From: Anaerobiospirillum sp. NML120448
GTDB lineage: Bacteria > Pseudomonadota > Gammaproteobacteria > Enterobacterales > Succinivibrionaceae
Direction: 5' to 3'
Length of the DNA: 60,635 nucleotides
NCBI RefSeq assembly: GCF_023050945.1
Contig: NZ_JALKIM010000017.1
Location: forward strand, 1-60,635
Below, one piece after another: positions 8,488 to 18,500 of the stretch. The notes beneath the pieces are model-generated. The model saw only the letters and a list, made by a program, of their open reading frames with translations. It ran no database searches and was not told the origin of the DNA. The first letter of the stretch is position 1. Every line of letters starts with the position of its first letter. The translations under genes were made by a program, and so were the position numbers.

Positions 8488-10410
8488 TTACCAAATCTTG
8501 GTCTTCAATAATTGCTTATTAAGCTCCACTGCCGCCATAGCTAAATTTACCTTATCTGCTTGCGGGGTCTTATTAAAGCGAATATTAGATATGGTGTTAT
8601 TGCCCTTGTAGTAAATCATTAAAATACAGCTTTCACCGCTGTGAGTTTTCACTTCATATTGCCTTTGGTAACTGGCATCTTGTAAAAACTTAACTTCAAA
8701 ACCTAAAGGCACCAAAATCCTACTTACCCTATCATCAATAGAGCCATCCTGAGCGCCATTTACCTGAGTCTTACTACTCTCTATCTTGCCACCCCATGGC
8801 ATAGCATCATCACTCTTATGAGCCGTAGGATTCATAATGGCAGGCATAGCGCCAGCAAGAAGATTCCCATCATGCATTGCGCCTACAGCCTGATTGCCTA
8901 CAGGCATATTGCCCTCTGGCAATAAGCCCTGCATGTAGCCACTATTAGTGGCATAAGTAGGTTTTACCAATAAGTCACCCCTAGTATTATCAGGGCTATA
9001 TTTTTGAATGACCACTCCATACTGTAAAGCCTTGGATTCTTCTTCCAAGATAGCTTCGCTCCAAGGACTAGGCCCACTCAAAGCAACAGCACCTCTATTT
9101 ATTTCTTGTCCCTTGCCTTGAGCACTGTCTAAAGACTGTTTAGGGCTTATATTTGCCTTAACCTCTGATTCAATGTTTAAAGTAGGTGTAGAGCCATTAT
9201 TAATAGTTCTATGAAGTAAGTTTTGCTCCAAAAGCTCAATAATGTGCTGCAATAAGCCATTGTCCTCTACCAATCTCTTATTAAAAGCGATTTTAGAGAT
9301 ATTGTTGTTTTGCTTATGATAAATCAGCAACAAATAATCATTACCACTAGGTAGAGTTACCCTAAAGCGCTTATGGTTAACCAACTCATTATCAAATTGA
9401 GCCTCACAATGCAAAGGCGCTAACAAGCTACTAACTATATTAGCAAGTGCAGCATTGCCATCAATCTCCATCCCTTCTGCAAGCTCTTGAGAGCGTGTAC
9501 CACCATAAGCAGCAGTCGCAGCAACCGTATCAGCTGCATTTACAGCGGCCGCATCAGATGCAACTGCCTCTGGAGGTTGGCTAACCTTAAAAGGACTATC
9601 AGGCATTAAAGAAGGCTCACCAAAAGGCAAGTTAAGCTCATTATTACTATCCGTGGTAACAGGTGAAACTATTGGGGTCTCTACCTTTACCTCAGCCCCT
9701 GTCTCTAGCTCTGGCTCATAGCCTGATTCTGGCTCTTGCTCAGCCTCAGCTTCATAAACTGGAGAATCTTTACTGTGGTGCTGATTATAGTCATCAATCA
9801 ATGATACTAAGCTAGTAAGATCAAATTCATCTAAATCACTGCTCTGGCGTGGTTCTGGCTCGTTTAAGCCATTATGGCCCAATGATTGAGGCATTTCTTG
9901 CTCGTTAATTGCAGGGCTTGCTTCTTCATCGCTATAGCCAAAATCATAGTCCATAATAGCCTCATCACTAATAGGACTATTAGCTGGCTCTAAGGATAGC
10001 TCTTGCTTTTGCTCCTGCACCTGCTTCGTTTGTAGTGCTATGACTTGAGTTTGATCTAGAGCTGGCGCACCTGGAGCAGGCACTGCTGACATCTTAGGAG
10101 CTACTGGCGCATCTTGCGCATCAAGCACATCTTGCGCCTCTTGGCTGTGAGCATTTTGAGGTAAAGACTCTTTAGGGGACTTGAGCTTAGCAGCGCTAGT
10201 GCTTTTTGGTTGCTGGTGAGGGGTATATGGTTTACCAAATTTAATGCACTGAGTCTCAAAAGCCTCATTTAAGCTTTTAAAAGACTTTTCAATCACCACA
10301 TCATAGATTTGATAGTCAGGCGCTTTGTGCTCATAAGAGCCATTTTTAAGCTCTTCTATAGTAAAAACACGATAAGAAGGCAGGAGCTGCGATAAATCAT
10401 TTGGTTCCAT
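8488..10410 (-). CDS. Unrecognised 640-residue protein with a duplicated domain
   Basis: No family recognised. Two related segments of about 70 residues occur: one starting near residue 330 (VSSLLAPLHCEAQF ... RVTLPSGNDYLLLIYHK ... NNISKIAFNKRL) and one ending at the C-terminus (VSRILVPLGFEVKF ... VKTHSGESCILMIYYK ... NTISNIRFNKTP). Shared positions V-S--L-PL--E--F, SG, L-IY-K-NN-IS-I-FNK show an internal duplication. The N-terminal 60 residues form a third ordered segment; the rest is Glu/Pro/Ala/Gln-rich linker. There is no signal peptide or membrane segment, so it is likely cytoplasmic. The domain may be a small alpha/beta fold. It is divergent from lnt and lies in a gene pair that splits the ybeX-lnt neighbourhood. 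Confidence 0.7.
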   Translation of the reverse strand: MEPNDLSQLLPSYRVFTIEELKNGSYEHKAPDYQIYDVVIEKSFKSLNEAFETQCIKFGKPYTPHQQPKSTSAAKLKSPKESLPQNAHSQEAQDVLDAQDAPVAPKMSAVPAPGAPALDQTQVIALQTKQVQEQKQELSLEPANSPISDEAIMDYDFGYSDEEASPAINEQEMPQSLGHNGLNEPEPRQSSDLDEFDLTSLVSLIDDYNQHHSKDSPVYEAEAEQEPESGYEPELETGAEVKVETPIVSPVTTDSNNELNLPFGEPSLMPDSPFKVSQPPEAVASDAAAVNAADTVAATAAYGGTRSQELAEGMEIDGNAALANIVSSLLAPLHCEAQFDNELVNHKRFRVTLPSGNDYLLLIYHKQNNNISKIAFNKRLVEDNGLLQHIIELLEQNLLHRTINNGSTPTLNIESEVKANISPKQSLDSAQGKGQEINRGAVALSGPSPWSEAILEEESKALQYGVVIQKYSPDNTRGDLLVKPTYATNSGYMQGLLPEGNMPVGNQAVGAMHDGNLLAGAMPAIMNPTAHKSDDAMPWGGKIESSKTQVNGAQDGSIDDRVSRILVPLGFEVKFLQDASYQRQYEVKTHSGESCILMIYYKGNNTISNIRFNKTPQADKVNLAMAAVELNKQLLKTKIW

Positions 10411-10630
10411 AAAGCCAAGTCCTCAACATTACTCTAACCATAATTTTAGCAATTAATAGTTAGCTTTATGACAGCAATTTAATGCGCCCGCACCACTAAA
10501 AGATAAGTCACACTTACTCTATCGTTATTATTGCTATTTTTTGGCGAAATTCGGGGGTGGTCACTAGTTAATTTTGTTAGAATGAGGGCTCAATTTTTTG
10601 GTAGCATATCTTAGGCTTGTGGTGATCATA

Positions 10631-12400
10631 ATGTCCTCTTTACTTGTAAAGTTACAAATCTTTAGCAATAAAAACTTTTGGCAAAGTGTTTTGCACTCTA
10701 AACTCGGCATCTGTGTCACCTCCATAGCTTTAGGCTTAATTGCTACTTTAGGTTTTGCTCCTTTTAATATGTGGGTTATTAGCCTTGCTTCTTTAGCTTT
10801 TGAGTTTTGTTTTATCGCTTCTTTAAAAAGCAAAAAGCAGGTCTTCTTTTCCTCTTTACTCTATTTTACTGCCCTTAATACCATTACCTTAGAGTGGCTT
10901 AACTTTGTCATGGTAGATTTTGGTGGCTTGCCTTATATTTTATCTTTGCTAGTAGAGACCTTATTTGCTTGCTATCTTGCTATTTTCCATGCTGCCTTAA
11001 CTACTTTAGCTTATAAGTTTTCTATGCAAAAGTATAAGCCAAACCCAAGCCTTGCAGACAACCAAGAAGCTCAAGACGAAGATGATGAAGAGTCAGTAGA
11101 GATGGCTGATAGCTCTACTGTAGGTTCCTTTATCCCTCAAGGTATTAGCCAAAACTACCTCTTCCCTATTTTAAAGTTTGCTCAAGGCAGAGAATACCGC
11201 TTCTTTAAAAATGCCTTTTTATTATGCTTCTTACCTGTAGCCTTGATTATTGCTGACTTTATTATTGGCTGGTTATTTACTGGCTTCCCTTGGATGTACT
11301 TTGGCTATAGCGTACTTGAAGGGCCTTTTTCTGCTTATGCACCTTTAATTGGAGTTAGAGGCCTTACCTTAATTCTCTTTATTAGTGCAGGTGCTTTAGC
11401 CTTAGCAATTGAGCGTCGCTATATTTATTTACCAGTAGCAGGTGTACTATTTTTATTTGGTGTCTTTGTTTTAGGAGTACAGTACACTACCCCACTCAAT
11501 AGTGTTAATGTCATTGGCATTCAAGGTAATATTCCTCAATCCATTAAATGGGATCCTCGCCAGACCAAGCCAAGCATTGATAAATATATCAATTTAACAC
11601 TAGAGCACTTTGGCAAAACTGATCTTATCGTGTGGCCAGAATCAGCCATGCCTGTATATTTTGAACAGGTGGTGCCTTTAATCAATGATCTTAATAATCT
11701 TGCTTATGAAAAAAATACAGCCATGATCATTGGTATGCAAAGAGTCACTCCTCAAAAGCAAAGCTTTAACTCTATGTTCCTTTTAGGCCAAGGCCCTGAT
11801 TTAGACAACCTACAAAACTATGATAAGCGTCAATTAGTGCCTTTTGGCGAGGTAGTGCCTTTTGAAAAATACACTAGACAACTAGGCTCAATTTTTAACT
11901 TCCCTATGTCTAGTTTTACTCATGGCGCTTATGAGCAAAAGCAAATGTTTTTAGAGCAGCAGGGCTTATCACTCATCCCTGCCCTATGCTATGAGTCCAT
12001 TTTCCCAGAGCTCATGCTCTCATTACATGACGAAAACACTAATGGCATTATTATGATTTCTAATGACTCTTGGTATGGTGATACTAGAGGCCCTCAAGAG
12101 CATTTAGCTATTGCTCAAATGAGATCTTTAGAAATGCAAAAGCCTATGATTAGAGTAACTAACTCAGGCATTACTGCTTATATCAATGAAAAAGGTGAGG
12201 TAGTAAAGCGTCTGCCAAGTAATGTAGATGGTGCCTTACAAATGAATTTCGTACCAACTAAAGGTATGACCCCTTATGTAAGATTTGGCAATATCCCTCT
12301 TTATATTCTGCTCGTGCTTTTAATTAGCATTGGTATATATTTAAGATCTCAAGATCAAGATGAACGTATTGCTATACTTAAAGAGATGGTGAGACCTTAA
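10631..12400 (+). CDS. lnt: Apolipoprotein N-acyltransferase Lnt
   Basis: Lnt transfers the third acyl chain onto the N-terminal cysteine of lipoproteins in the inner membrane. The start is put at ATG 10631 (589 residues), with GGTGAT upstream; the frame is open from a TTG at 10598. The N-terminal half has several membrane segments. The nitrilase-like periplasmic domain has all three catalytic positions: Glu in IVWPESAMP, Lys in YDKRQLVPFGEVVPFE and Cys in PALCYESIFPE. The protein is about 75 residues longer than E. coli Lnt because of an acidic, Gln/Asp/Glu-rich insertion between membrane segments (about residues 135-185). Usually next to corC, it is separated here by two minus-strand genes. 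Confidence 0.95.
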   Translation: MSSLLVKLQIFSNKNFWQSVLHSKLGICVTSIALGLIATLGFAPFNMWVISLASLAFEFCFIASLKSKKQVFFSSLLYFTALNTITLEWLNFVMVDFGGLPYILSLLVETLFACYLAIFHAALTTLAYKFSMQKYKPNPSLADNQEAQDEDDEESVEMADSSTVGSFIPQGISQNYLFPILKFAQGREYRFFKNAFLLCFLPVALIIADFIIGWLFTGFPWMYFGYSVLEGPFSAYAPLIGVRGLTLILFISAGALALAIERRYIYLPVAGVLFLFGVFVLGVQYTTPLNSVNVIGIQGNIPQSIKWDPRQTKPSIDKYINLTLEHFGKTDLIVWPESAMPVYFEQVVPLINDLNNLAYEKNTAMIIGMQRVTPQKQSFNSMFLLGQGPDLDNLQNYDKRQLVPFGEVVPFEKYTRQLGSIFNFPMSSFTHGAYEQKQMFLEQQGLSLIPALCYESIFPELMLSLHDENTNGIIMISNDSWYGDTRGPQEHLAIAQMRSLEMQKPMIRVTNSGITAYINEKGEVVKRLPSNVDGALQMNFVPTKGMTPYVRFGNIPLYILLVLLISIGIYLRSQDQDERIAILKEMVRP

Positions 12401-12581
12401 GATTATTGCTAAAATCTCGGGATAGCTCACATAATAGAGCCTTGATTAAAACTATCATTGGCCCTAACTAGTATTTTTGATGATCTTTAAGAGCAAAACG
12501 TCATATAATCTATATAATTAATTTCTTACTTTCTATTAGAGAGTTAGTTTTATTGCTAAATGCGTATCAGAGGAAGGTAAC

Positions 12582-13115
12582 ATGCGCGAGATTTTCTTTA
12601 GCAGCTCACAGGTTTTAACTTACATCATTAAAAGATGCTATCTAAAAGACTATAACATTAATCAGGCTACAGCCCAGAGACTGCTTTATTGCAGCTATGG
12701 CTCTATTATGGGCTTGTTTGATATGCGTCTTACTGATGAAAGACCAATTACTTGGGAAGCTGGCCCTATTTTCCCGCGTGCCGTCTTTGATCATATGAAC
12801 CATCAGTTAAACTTTACTGATTATCAAAATCCATTAGAGCAAAAGCTTTCTCAACCAGCAATCATTTATGTTATCAATCAAACAGTTGATAACTTTGCTA
12901 CTCTCAGCCCACAAGAGTTTACTGAATTTTTAACTGCTCCTGGCACTCCTTGGTATGAGGCCTCTAATGGCGGTGAAAATATGGGCGTAATTATGGAAGA
13001 CGAATTAATTCGTCAATACTTCATTAAGTCAGTAGTAGATCCAGATGCCTACTTTGGCCCTAATATGGAAATTCCTATTGCTGCTGATCCACGCTCTGAG
13101 AACATCTGGGCTTAA
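12582..13115 (+). CDS. Panacea (DUF4065/SocA-like) domain protein
   Basis: The 177 residues follow the Panacea pattern closely: AQRLLYCSYGSIMGLFD, ITWEAGPIFPRAVFDHM (the W/YGP motif), VINQTVDNFATLSPQEFTEF, then GTPWYEA and a final DELIRQYF. Panacea proteins often act as antitoxins or proteolytic adaptors; in Caulobacter SocA delivers the toxin SocB to ClpXP. AGAGGAAGG lies 5' of the ATG. No obvious toxin is adjacent: lnt is upstream and an exported protein is on the other strand downstream. It may be a solitary adaptor or a relic of a toxin-antitoxin pair. Confidence 0.82.
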   Translation: MREIFFSSSQVLTYIIKRCYLKDYNINQATAQRLLYCSYGSIMGLFDMRLTDERPITWEAGPIFPRAVFDHMNHQLNFTDYQNPLEQKLSQPAIIYVINQTVDNFATLSPQEFTEFLTAPGTPWYEASNGGENMGVIMEDELIRQYFIKSVVDPDAYFGPNMEIPIAADPRSENIWA

Positions 13116-13149
13116 GAGCAGCGATTTAATCCTTCCATCATTACAAAGA

Positions 13150-13190
13150 CCTCCCTATGCCTAAACTTGGGTATACGGAGGTTATTTTTT
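13150..13190 (+). terminator. Hairpin terminator after the Panacea gene
   Basis: ACCTCC (13150-13155) pairs with GGAGGT (13177-13182), with partial pairing inside, followed by TATTTTTTATT. Confidence 0.6.
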
Positions 13191-13510
13191 ATTGGCCAAA
13201 CACAGCCCTACCCTCAATCATCCCCCTTCAATCCACCATCTGGCACCAGCACGGCAATAAGCCCCACTTACTATTGCCAAGCCCCCATCAGCTCAGCTAT
13301 CAGCCTAGCCAGCTAGGCCATGTAATACTACGCCCTACGCTACATTAGGCTATAACTACACTCCACACAGTTACAGCTACGCAACCCACGCTACGCCGCT
13401 ATGCAACGCAAGCTAAGCCACGACTGGACACAACACGTCCTGCAAGTTAAGTTGCAAGATAGCCAAGGATCGCTCTTAGTTAGTTAAAAGGATTAGAGCT
13501 TGCTTGATAA

Positions 13511-13541
13511 ATAAAAAAACCCTAGCTTTGCAGCTAGGGTC
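13511..13541 (-). terminator. Intrinsic terminator of the exported-protein gene
   Basis: Stem ACCCTAGCT (13519-13527) and AGCTAGGGT (13532-13540). On the minus strand the hairpin is followed by seven T residues. Confidence 0.8.
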
Positions 13542-13545
13542 TTAG

Positions 13546-15159
13546 TTAATTTAATCTTAATTCTGAGGTGCCAATAATTAGCCTTCCTATTTCGCTACAC
13601 TTAGTTTTTTCGTTGCGAAAGAGCACTGAGTGCTTAAAAAAGGTACTACCTCCCTGTTCAAAAATAGGGTTTTTAGTAATATGGCTTAAGGCATTAGCTT
13701 TTGAGTGATAAAAATGAGGCTCATAGCCAAGGCCTAAATCTTTAGCTCTAATCTCCTCCATTGATAAATCCTGATGCTTGGGAGCACGATTAACTGAGCT
13801 TTGCATTTTCTGACTTACAAAATGCTCAATAGCTAATTTACTATTAGCTTCACTGCGGTAATGATCAGTGTCATAATGCAAATCATCAGTTAATACTAAA
13901 GCATAATTATGATTCGGGCCATAAAGCAGCTCTAACTCTTTTTGTATATCCTGCTCACTGATTGGCTTAGGGATACGTTTTTGTTCACGAGCTATTTTTT
14001 GAGCTTTAAACTTAGCGCTATGACGAGCTTTTTCATAAGCCAAAAGCTTTAAGTCTTCGGCACTTTGATTTTTGCTCAAATCATGCTCTTTCTTGAGTTC
14101 TTGCTCCTTTGCAGCTTTTTCCTTATTAGCCCCTGCATTATTATTTAAATACTCAGGCTTAAACTTCTTAACCTGCTTTTGATACGGGTCAACATAGCCG
14201 TAAGGCAGGTCATCCAAAGAGACCATCACATCGATTTTATCTTCAGAATGAGCCTGAAGCACCACACTATGGGAACTACGAGCAGCCTCCTTAATTCTGG
14301 CAATTTGCTCAGGAGTAAAAGGCTTCTTTTTAACCTCAACCCCCTCAAAAGACGTGTTAACTATAGGCTGACCCTTTCTCAATTCACGATCTTGCGCTTC
14401 TTTAAGACCAACTAAACTACTGTCTAGTAAATCATTATAAATAATGTGTTGTAATAGATGCTTATAGGACATTAAGGCTTTATAGGTGTCATTAACATCA
14501 TAGCCATTAATCTCAAGTGACTTATGTATCCCATGAATATAGCGATTTAAGGTAAAAACACTCTTAAGAGCTGGAGAAAATGAGGTCATACAAAGGCCGA
14601 TACGATTGTCTTTACAGAAGTTTTGATAGGTTTTCTTATTATAAAACCCCACATCATCATGATTAATGCGACCAAACTTAGGCAAATTATTAGTATCAAC
14701 ATTAGTTGCCTTAAGCATATCCCAGTAGTTCATTAAAACTTGGGCATAATCAATGTGCATTAAATGAAGATGAACCTCAGAACCTAAATAGTGAGTATGA
14801 GGAATCTGTGATTGTTTAAAGGTTTTAGAGCCAGTACCGAGCAGATCATTAATCTCCATTAAGCTCATATTGGACGCTTTATTCATGTTTTTCTGGCGAT
14901 CTAAAGCTTCCTTTTTTAGCATCTCAAGATCTATATCAGACTGATTAGCAATCTTTTCCATCTCTCGCTCTGTAATATAGCCATAGTCAAACTGAGCAGA
15001 TGGCTTAATATCAACCATGCTTTGAGAAAAAGAGGCCTTATCATTGCTATCAATGACATTAGATGTAGGTTCAGAGGCGCTAACATTATTAGTGCTTGAT
15101 ACTAAAAATAAGATGATACTTACGAGCGCCAATAATGAGTAAAAACGATCTAAAAACAC
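13546..15159 (-). CDS. Exported protein of unknown function, 537 residues
   Basis: The frame starts at a GTG at 15159 with a weak ribosome binding site (AAGAG). The N-terminus is a signal peptide (hydrophobic LLALVSIILFLVSS followed by VSASEP), so the protein is likely periplasmic or secreted. The N-terminal 250 residues look folded and contain several His residues (HTHYLGSEVHLHLMHIDY) and a CKDNRIGLC cysteine pair. A lysine/glutamate-rich, probably helical linker follows (about residues 330-400), then a second ordered part with LYGPNHNYALVLTDDLHYD. I recognise no family. The neighbours are unrelated (Panacea protein, FliK-like protein), so the context gives no function. Confidence 0.65.
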   Translation of the reverse strand: MFLDRFYSLLALVSIILFLVSSTNNVSASEPTSNVIDSNDKASFSQSMVDIKPSAQFDYGYITEREMEKIANQSDIDLEMLKKEALDRQKNMNKASNMSLMEINDLLGTGSKTFKQSQIPHTHYLGSEVHLHLMHIDYAQVLMNYWDMLKATNVDTNNLPKFGRINHDDVGFYNKKTYQNFCKDNRIGLCMTSFSPALKSVFTLNRYIHGIHKSLEINGYDVNDTYKALMSYKHLLQHIIYNDLLDSSLVGLKEAQDRELRKGQPIVNTSFEGVEVKKKPFTPEQIARIKEAARSSHSVVLQAHSEDKIDVMVSLDDLPYGYVDPYQKQVKKFKPEYLNNNAGANKEKAAKEQELKKEHDLSKNQSAEDLKLLAYEKARHSAKFKAQKIAREQKRIPKPISEQDIQKELELLYGPNHNYALVLTDDLHYDTDHYRSEANSKLAIEHFVSQKMQSSVNRAPKHQDLSMEEIRAKDLGLGYEPHFYHSKANALSHITKNPIFEQGGSTFFKHSVLFRNEKTKCSEIGRLIIGTSELRLN

Positions 15160-15584
15160 TCTATTAGCTCTTAAAATATGTTGGTAAAAAAATAAAAGTC
15201 ACCTAATGGGAATCGCAAATCTTGCTTAAAACTTTAACAACAAAAATCTAACTCATAAAACAATAATCTGTGTCTTTACTAAGGCATATAGACACATATA
15301 GGCACTTTAGGAACTTAAAATTAGCGCCCTTTATAAAGAACTTTATTATATTAGAAATTGCTTTATCTATGCTAATAAGCAGCAAAGAAAACGAGAGTCA
15401 TGCAACATATTATTTTTTAATATTGATTGTATTAAATACCATATTTGGGGCACAGCATATTATTAAATGACATGCTACAATGATTCTTAGGTTTCTTTAG
15501 TCAGCTAAATACCAGAAGAAATCAATTATGCCGTTAATGCTATTAATACCGATCTATCTTTTGGTTTAGTCCTAGGTTTTGTTC
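15160..15584. other. Intergenic region upstream of the FliK-like gene
   Basis: About 425 AT-rich bases between divergent genes, presumably holding both promoters. An open frame at 15270-15470 (66 residues) has no ribosome binding site and ordinary AT-driven hydrophobic content, so I do not call it. No hairpin stands out. Confidence 0.5.
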
Positions 15585-18500
15585 ATGAGTACTAATGTTG
15601 ATAATCGCCTCTTAAAGAGCAATGATACTTCTACAGGTATGTCACTAAAATCTGCCCTTGGTTTAGAACAAGAGCAAGAACAGTCACGTCCAGCATCCAT
15701 GAACAAAGCAGCAACTGCAAACTACTTAAGTTCTTTAAGAAGGGAACAAGATGAGGTAGGTGATAACTTATCACGCTCTATGAATAAGCTTAACCAAAGC
15801 TTATCTCAAGCAGCTGCTAAAAGTGACACAGCCCCTGTAGATGAACAAGCTCAAAAGATGGCTGTCTACAGCAAATTAGCAGGCAAACTGATTGATCGTG
15901 ATAGCTCTTTACAAGAAAAAGTTGCTCAGAACCTTTCAAGCAATAGCAATGTTGTTCGCTCTAAAGATGCCTCAGAGTCTTTGCAAAAAGCTATGGATAA
16001 CCTTCCTCCAGCTTTAAAGGAAGGAACTCAAGCTGGTAAAGATTTAGCAAAATTCATGGTTGAAAACCTAGTAACCTTAAGCGATCGCAAGCAAATGGGT
16101 GCAGGTTTAGAGCGTGATTTGGCTGTACGCCAAATTTCTATTCCTAAAAATCAACCAAATAGCCGTATTCAGCAAGCTAGCTCTAAAGTATTGAGTGCGT
16201 CTATTGAGTATGTAAAAAACAATCAACCTGAAGTACTAGCTAAAATACCGCCAGAGACCAAAGCAGAGAGTCAAACTAGCTCTACTACCACTATCAAAGC
16301 ACAAGAGCATAGTGCCCCAGCTCAAACTAAAGATACTACCTATATTTCAGCTCTTAAAGCTCAGCGTCATCAAAGTGCTATTAACAATGATCAAGAGCCT
16401 AAGGCGCAAGCACCACAAGATAAAATTAGTGCTGAAATTTCCAAGCGTATTCATAGTTTAATTGCTCAGGCTGCAACTACAGCTAAAAGCGGTAATCTTA
16501 TTTCTTTGTCTCCAGAAGAGGCAGAGCGCTTTGATCGTACCCAAAGCCCTCAGTCATCGGACAATCTAAAGCGCATTTTTGGCCAGAATAATAACTCTAG
16601 TTCTAACACCAGCAGTGTAAATAACGGAGCTGATGGGGAATTACCACCACCTAGCACTACCAATAAACAAGCACCAACTAATGTTAGACAGTTGTCATTA
16701 GCTGAGCTTTCAGCTCGTGCTAACCAGCTACAAACCCAATTTCGTGAAGAAAGACAGCGCATTGTTCAAGAAGGTAAGTTACCTGATCCTGCACAAATGC
16801 CTGAATATACCTTTGATAAGGCCTCAGTGAAGGCTACTCTCACTCAGGCACATATTCAGCAGCAGCAACAAGAACAACAACGTGCTCAACAAACTTCATC
16901 CCTATACGAAAGCTTAGCTCGTGCTCGTAGTGCTATTAGCGCCCATAGTTCCCAGTATGCTAACCAAACTCAACAAGCCGAGCAGCCAGCCCCTCAGCAA
17001 CAGCAACCTGCCCAGTCTCAAACTACTGAGCAAAAGCCAGTAGCCCAAGACAACAAGGCCCCTGCTGCCCAACAGCAACCTGCCCAGTCTCAAACTACTG
17101 AGCAAAAGCCAGTAGTACAAGACAACAAGGCCCCTGCTGCCCAACAACCAGCACAGCCTCAAACCACTGAGCAAAAGCCCGTAGTACAAGATAACAAGGC
17201 CCCTGCTACACAGCAACCTACACAGCCTCAAACCACTGAGCAAAAACCAGTAGCTCAAGACAACAAGGCTCCTGCTGCACAGCAACCTGCTCATCCTCAA
17301 GCTACCGAGCAAAAGCCTGTAGCCCAAGACAACAAGGCCCCTGCTACACAGCAACCTACACAGCCTCAAACCACTGAGCAAAAACCAGTAGCTCAAGACA
17401 ACAAGGCTCCTGCTGCACAGCAACCAGCTCAGCCTCAAACCACTGAGCAAAAGCCAGTAGTACAAGACAACAAGGCACCTGCTGCCCAACAGCAACCTGC
17501 CCAGTCTCAAACTACCGAGCAAAAGCCAAGTAATATAGAGCTTAACCACTCAAGCTTGAACTTTGGTAAAACTGACGTAAATTTAAGCTTTAATGCTATT
17601 CAAAGTAGTACTTATGGCGGTATGGATATCATGCCAGGCATGACTATACCTGTTTCTCATTTTGGTCAGTTTGATAACGATACTATTCAGCCTAATAACA
17701 AGGCGCTTGAAGCACTCAAAGTACAAGCTCGCTTATTAGAATCTCAACTAAAATCAGCTGAACAAGAACTTGCCCAGCTAAAGCAAAATGCAACTTTAGA
17801 GAGCAAGCCTACACTTAATACCAGTCAGCCTGTAACCGATGGCGATGAACAGCAGTTAAGCTCTGGCTCTAATGTAGCTAATAAGCCAAGTATTGTGCCT
17901 AATACTGAGGTTCCTAAGGGCCCTAGCGGCGTGCCTTTAGCCGATGGTGATGAACAGCAACTTAGCTCTGGCTCTAATGTAGCTAATAAGCCAAGTATTG
18001 TGTCTAATACTGAGGTTCCTAAGGGCCCTAGCGGTGTGCCTGTGGCCGATGGTGATGAGCAACAGCTAAGCTCTGGCTCTAATGTAGCCAATAAGCCAAG
18101 TATTGTTCCTAATACCGAAGTGCCTAAGGGCCCTAGCGGTGTACCTGTGGCCGATGGTGATGAACAGCAACTTAGCTCTGGCTCTAATGTAGCCAATAAG
18201 CCAAGTATTGTTCCTAATACCGAAGTGCCTAAGGGCCCTAGCGGTGTACCTGTAGCCGATGGTGATGAGCAACAGCTTAGCTCTGGATCTAATGTAGCTA
18301 ATAAGCCAAGTATTGTTCCTAATACTGAAGTTCCTAAAGGCCCTAGCGGTGTGCCTGTAGCCGATGGTGATGAACAGCAACTTAGCTCTGGCTCTAATGT
18401 AGCTAATAAGCCAAGTATTGTTCCTAATACTGAGGTTCCTAAGGGCCCTAGCGGCGTGCCTGTAGCCGATGGTGATGAACAGCAACTTAGCTCTGGCTCT

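Larger units (their letters stand above)
13116..13545. other. Intergenic region with two terminators and a C-rich tract
   Basis: About 430 bases. It holds a hairpin after the Panacea gene (13150-13190), a C-rich, G-poor low-complexity tract (about 13195-13430) without a credible gene, and a terminator for the minus-strand gene (13513-13540). The C-rich tract resembles others at 46600-46780 and 59990-60130. Confidence 0.6.

Noticed and set aside
15270-15470. 66-codon frame with hydrophobic stretch
   Set aside because: No ribosome binding site, AT-rich intergenic DNA, no recognisable pattern.
16914-17549. Leu-rich minus-strand frame over the 66-69-bp repeats
   Set aside because: A composition shadow of the Gln/Pro-rich repeats on the plus strand.
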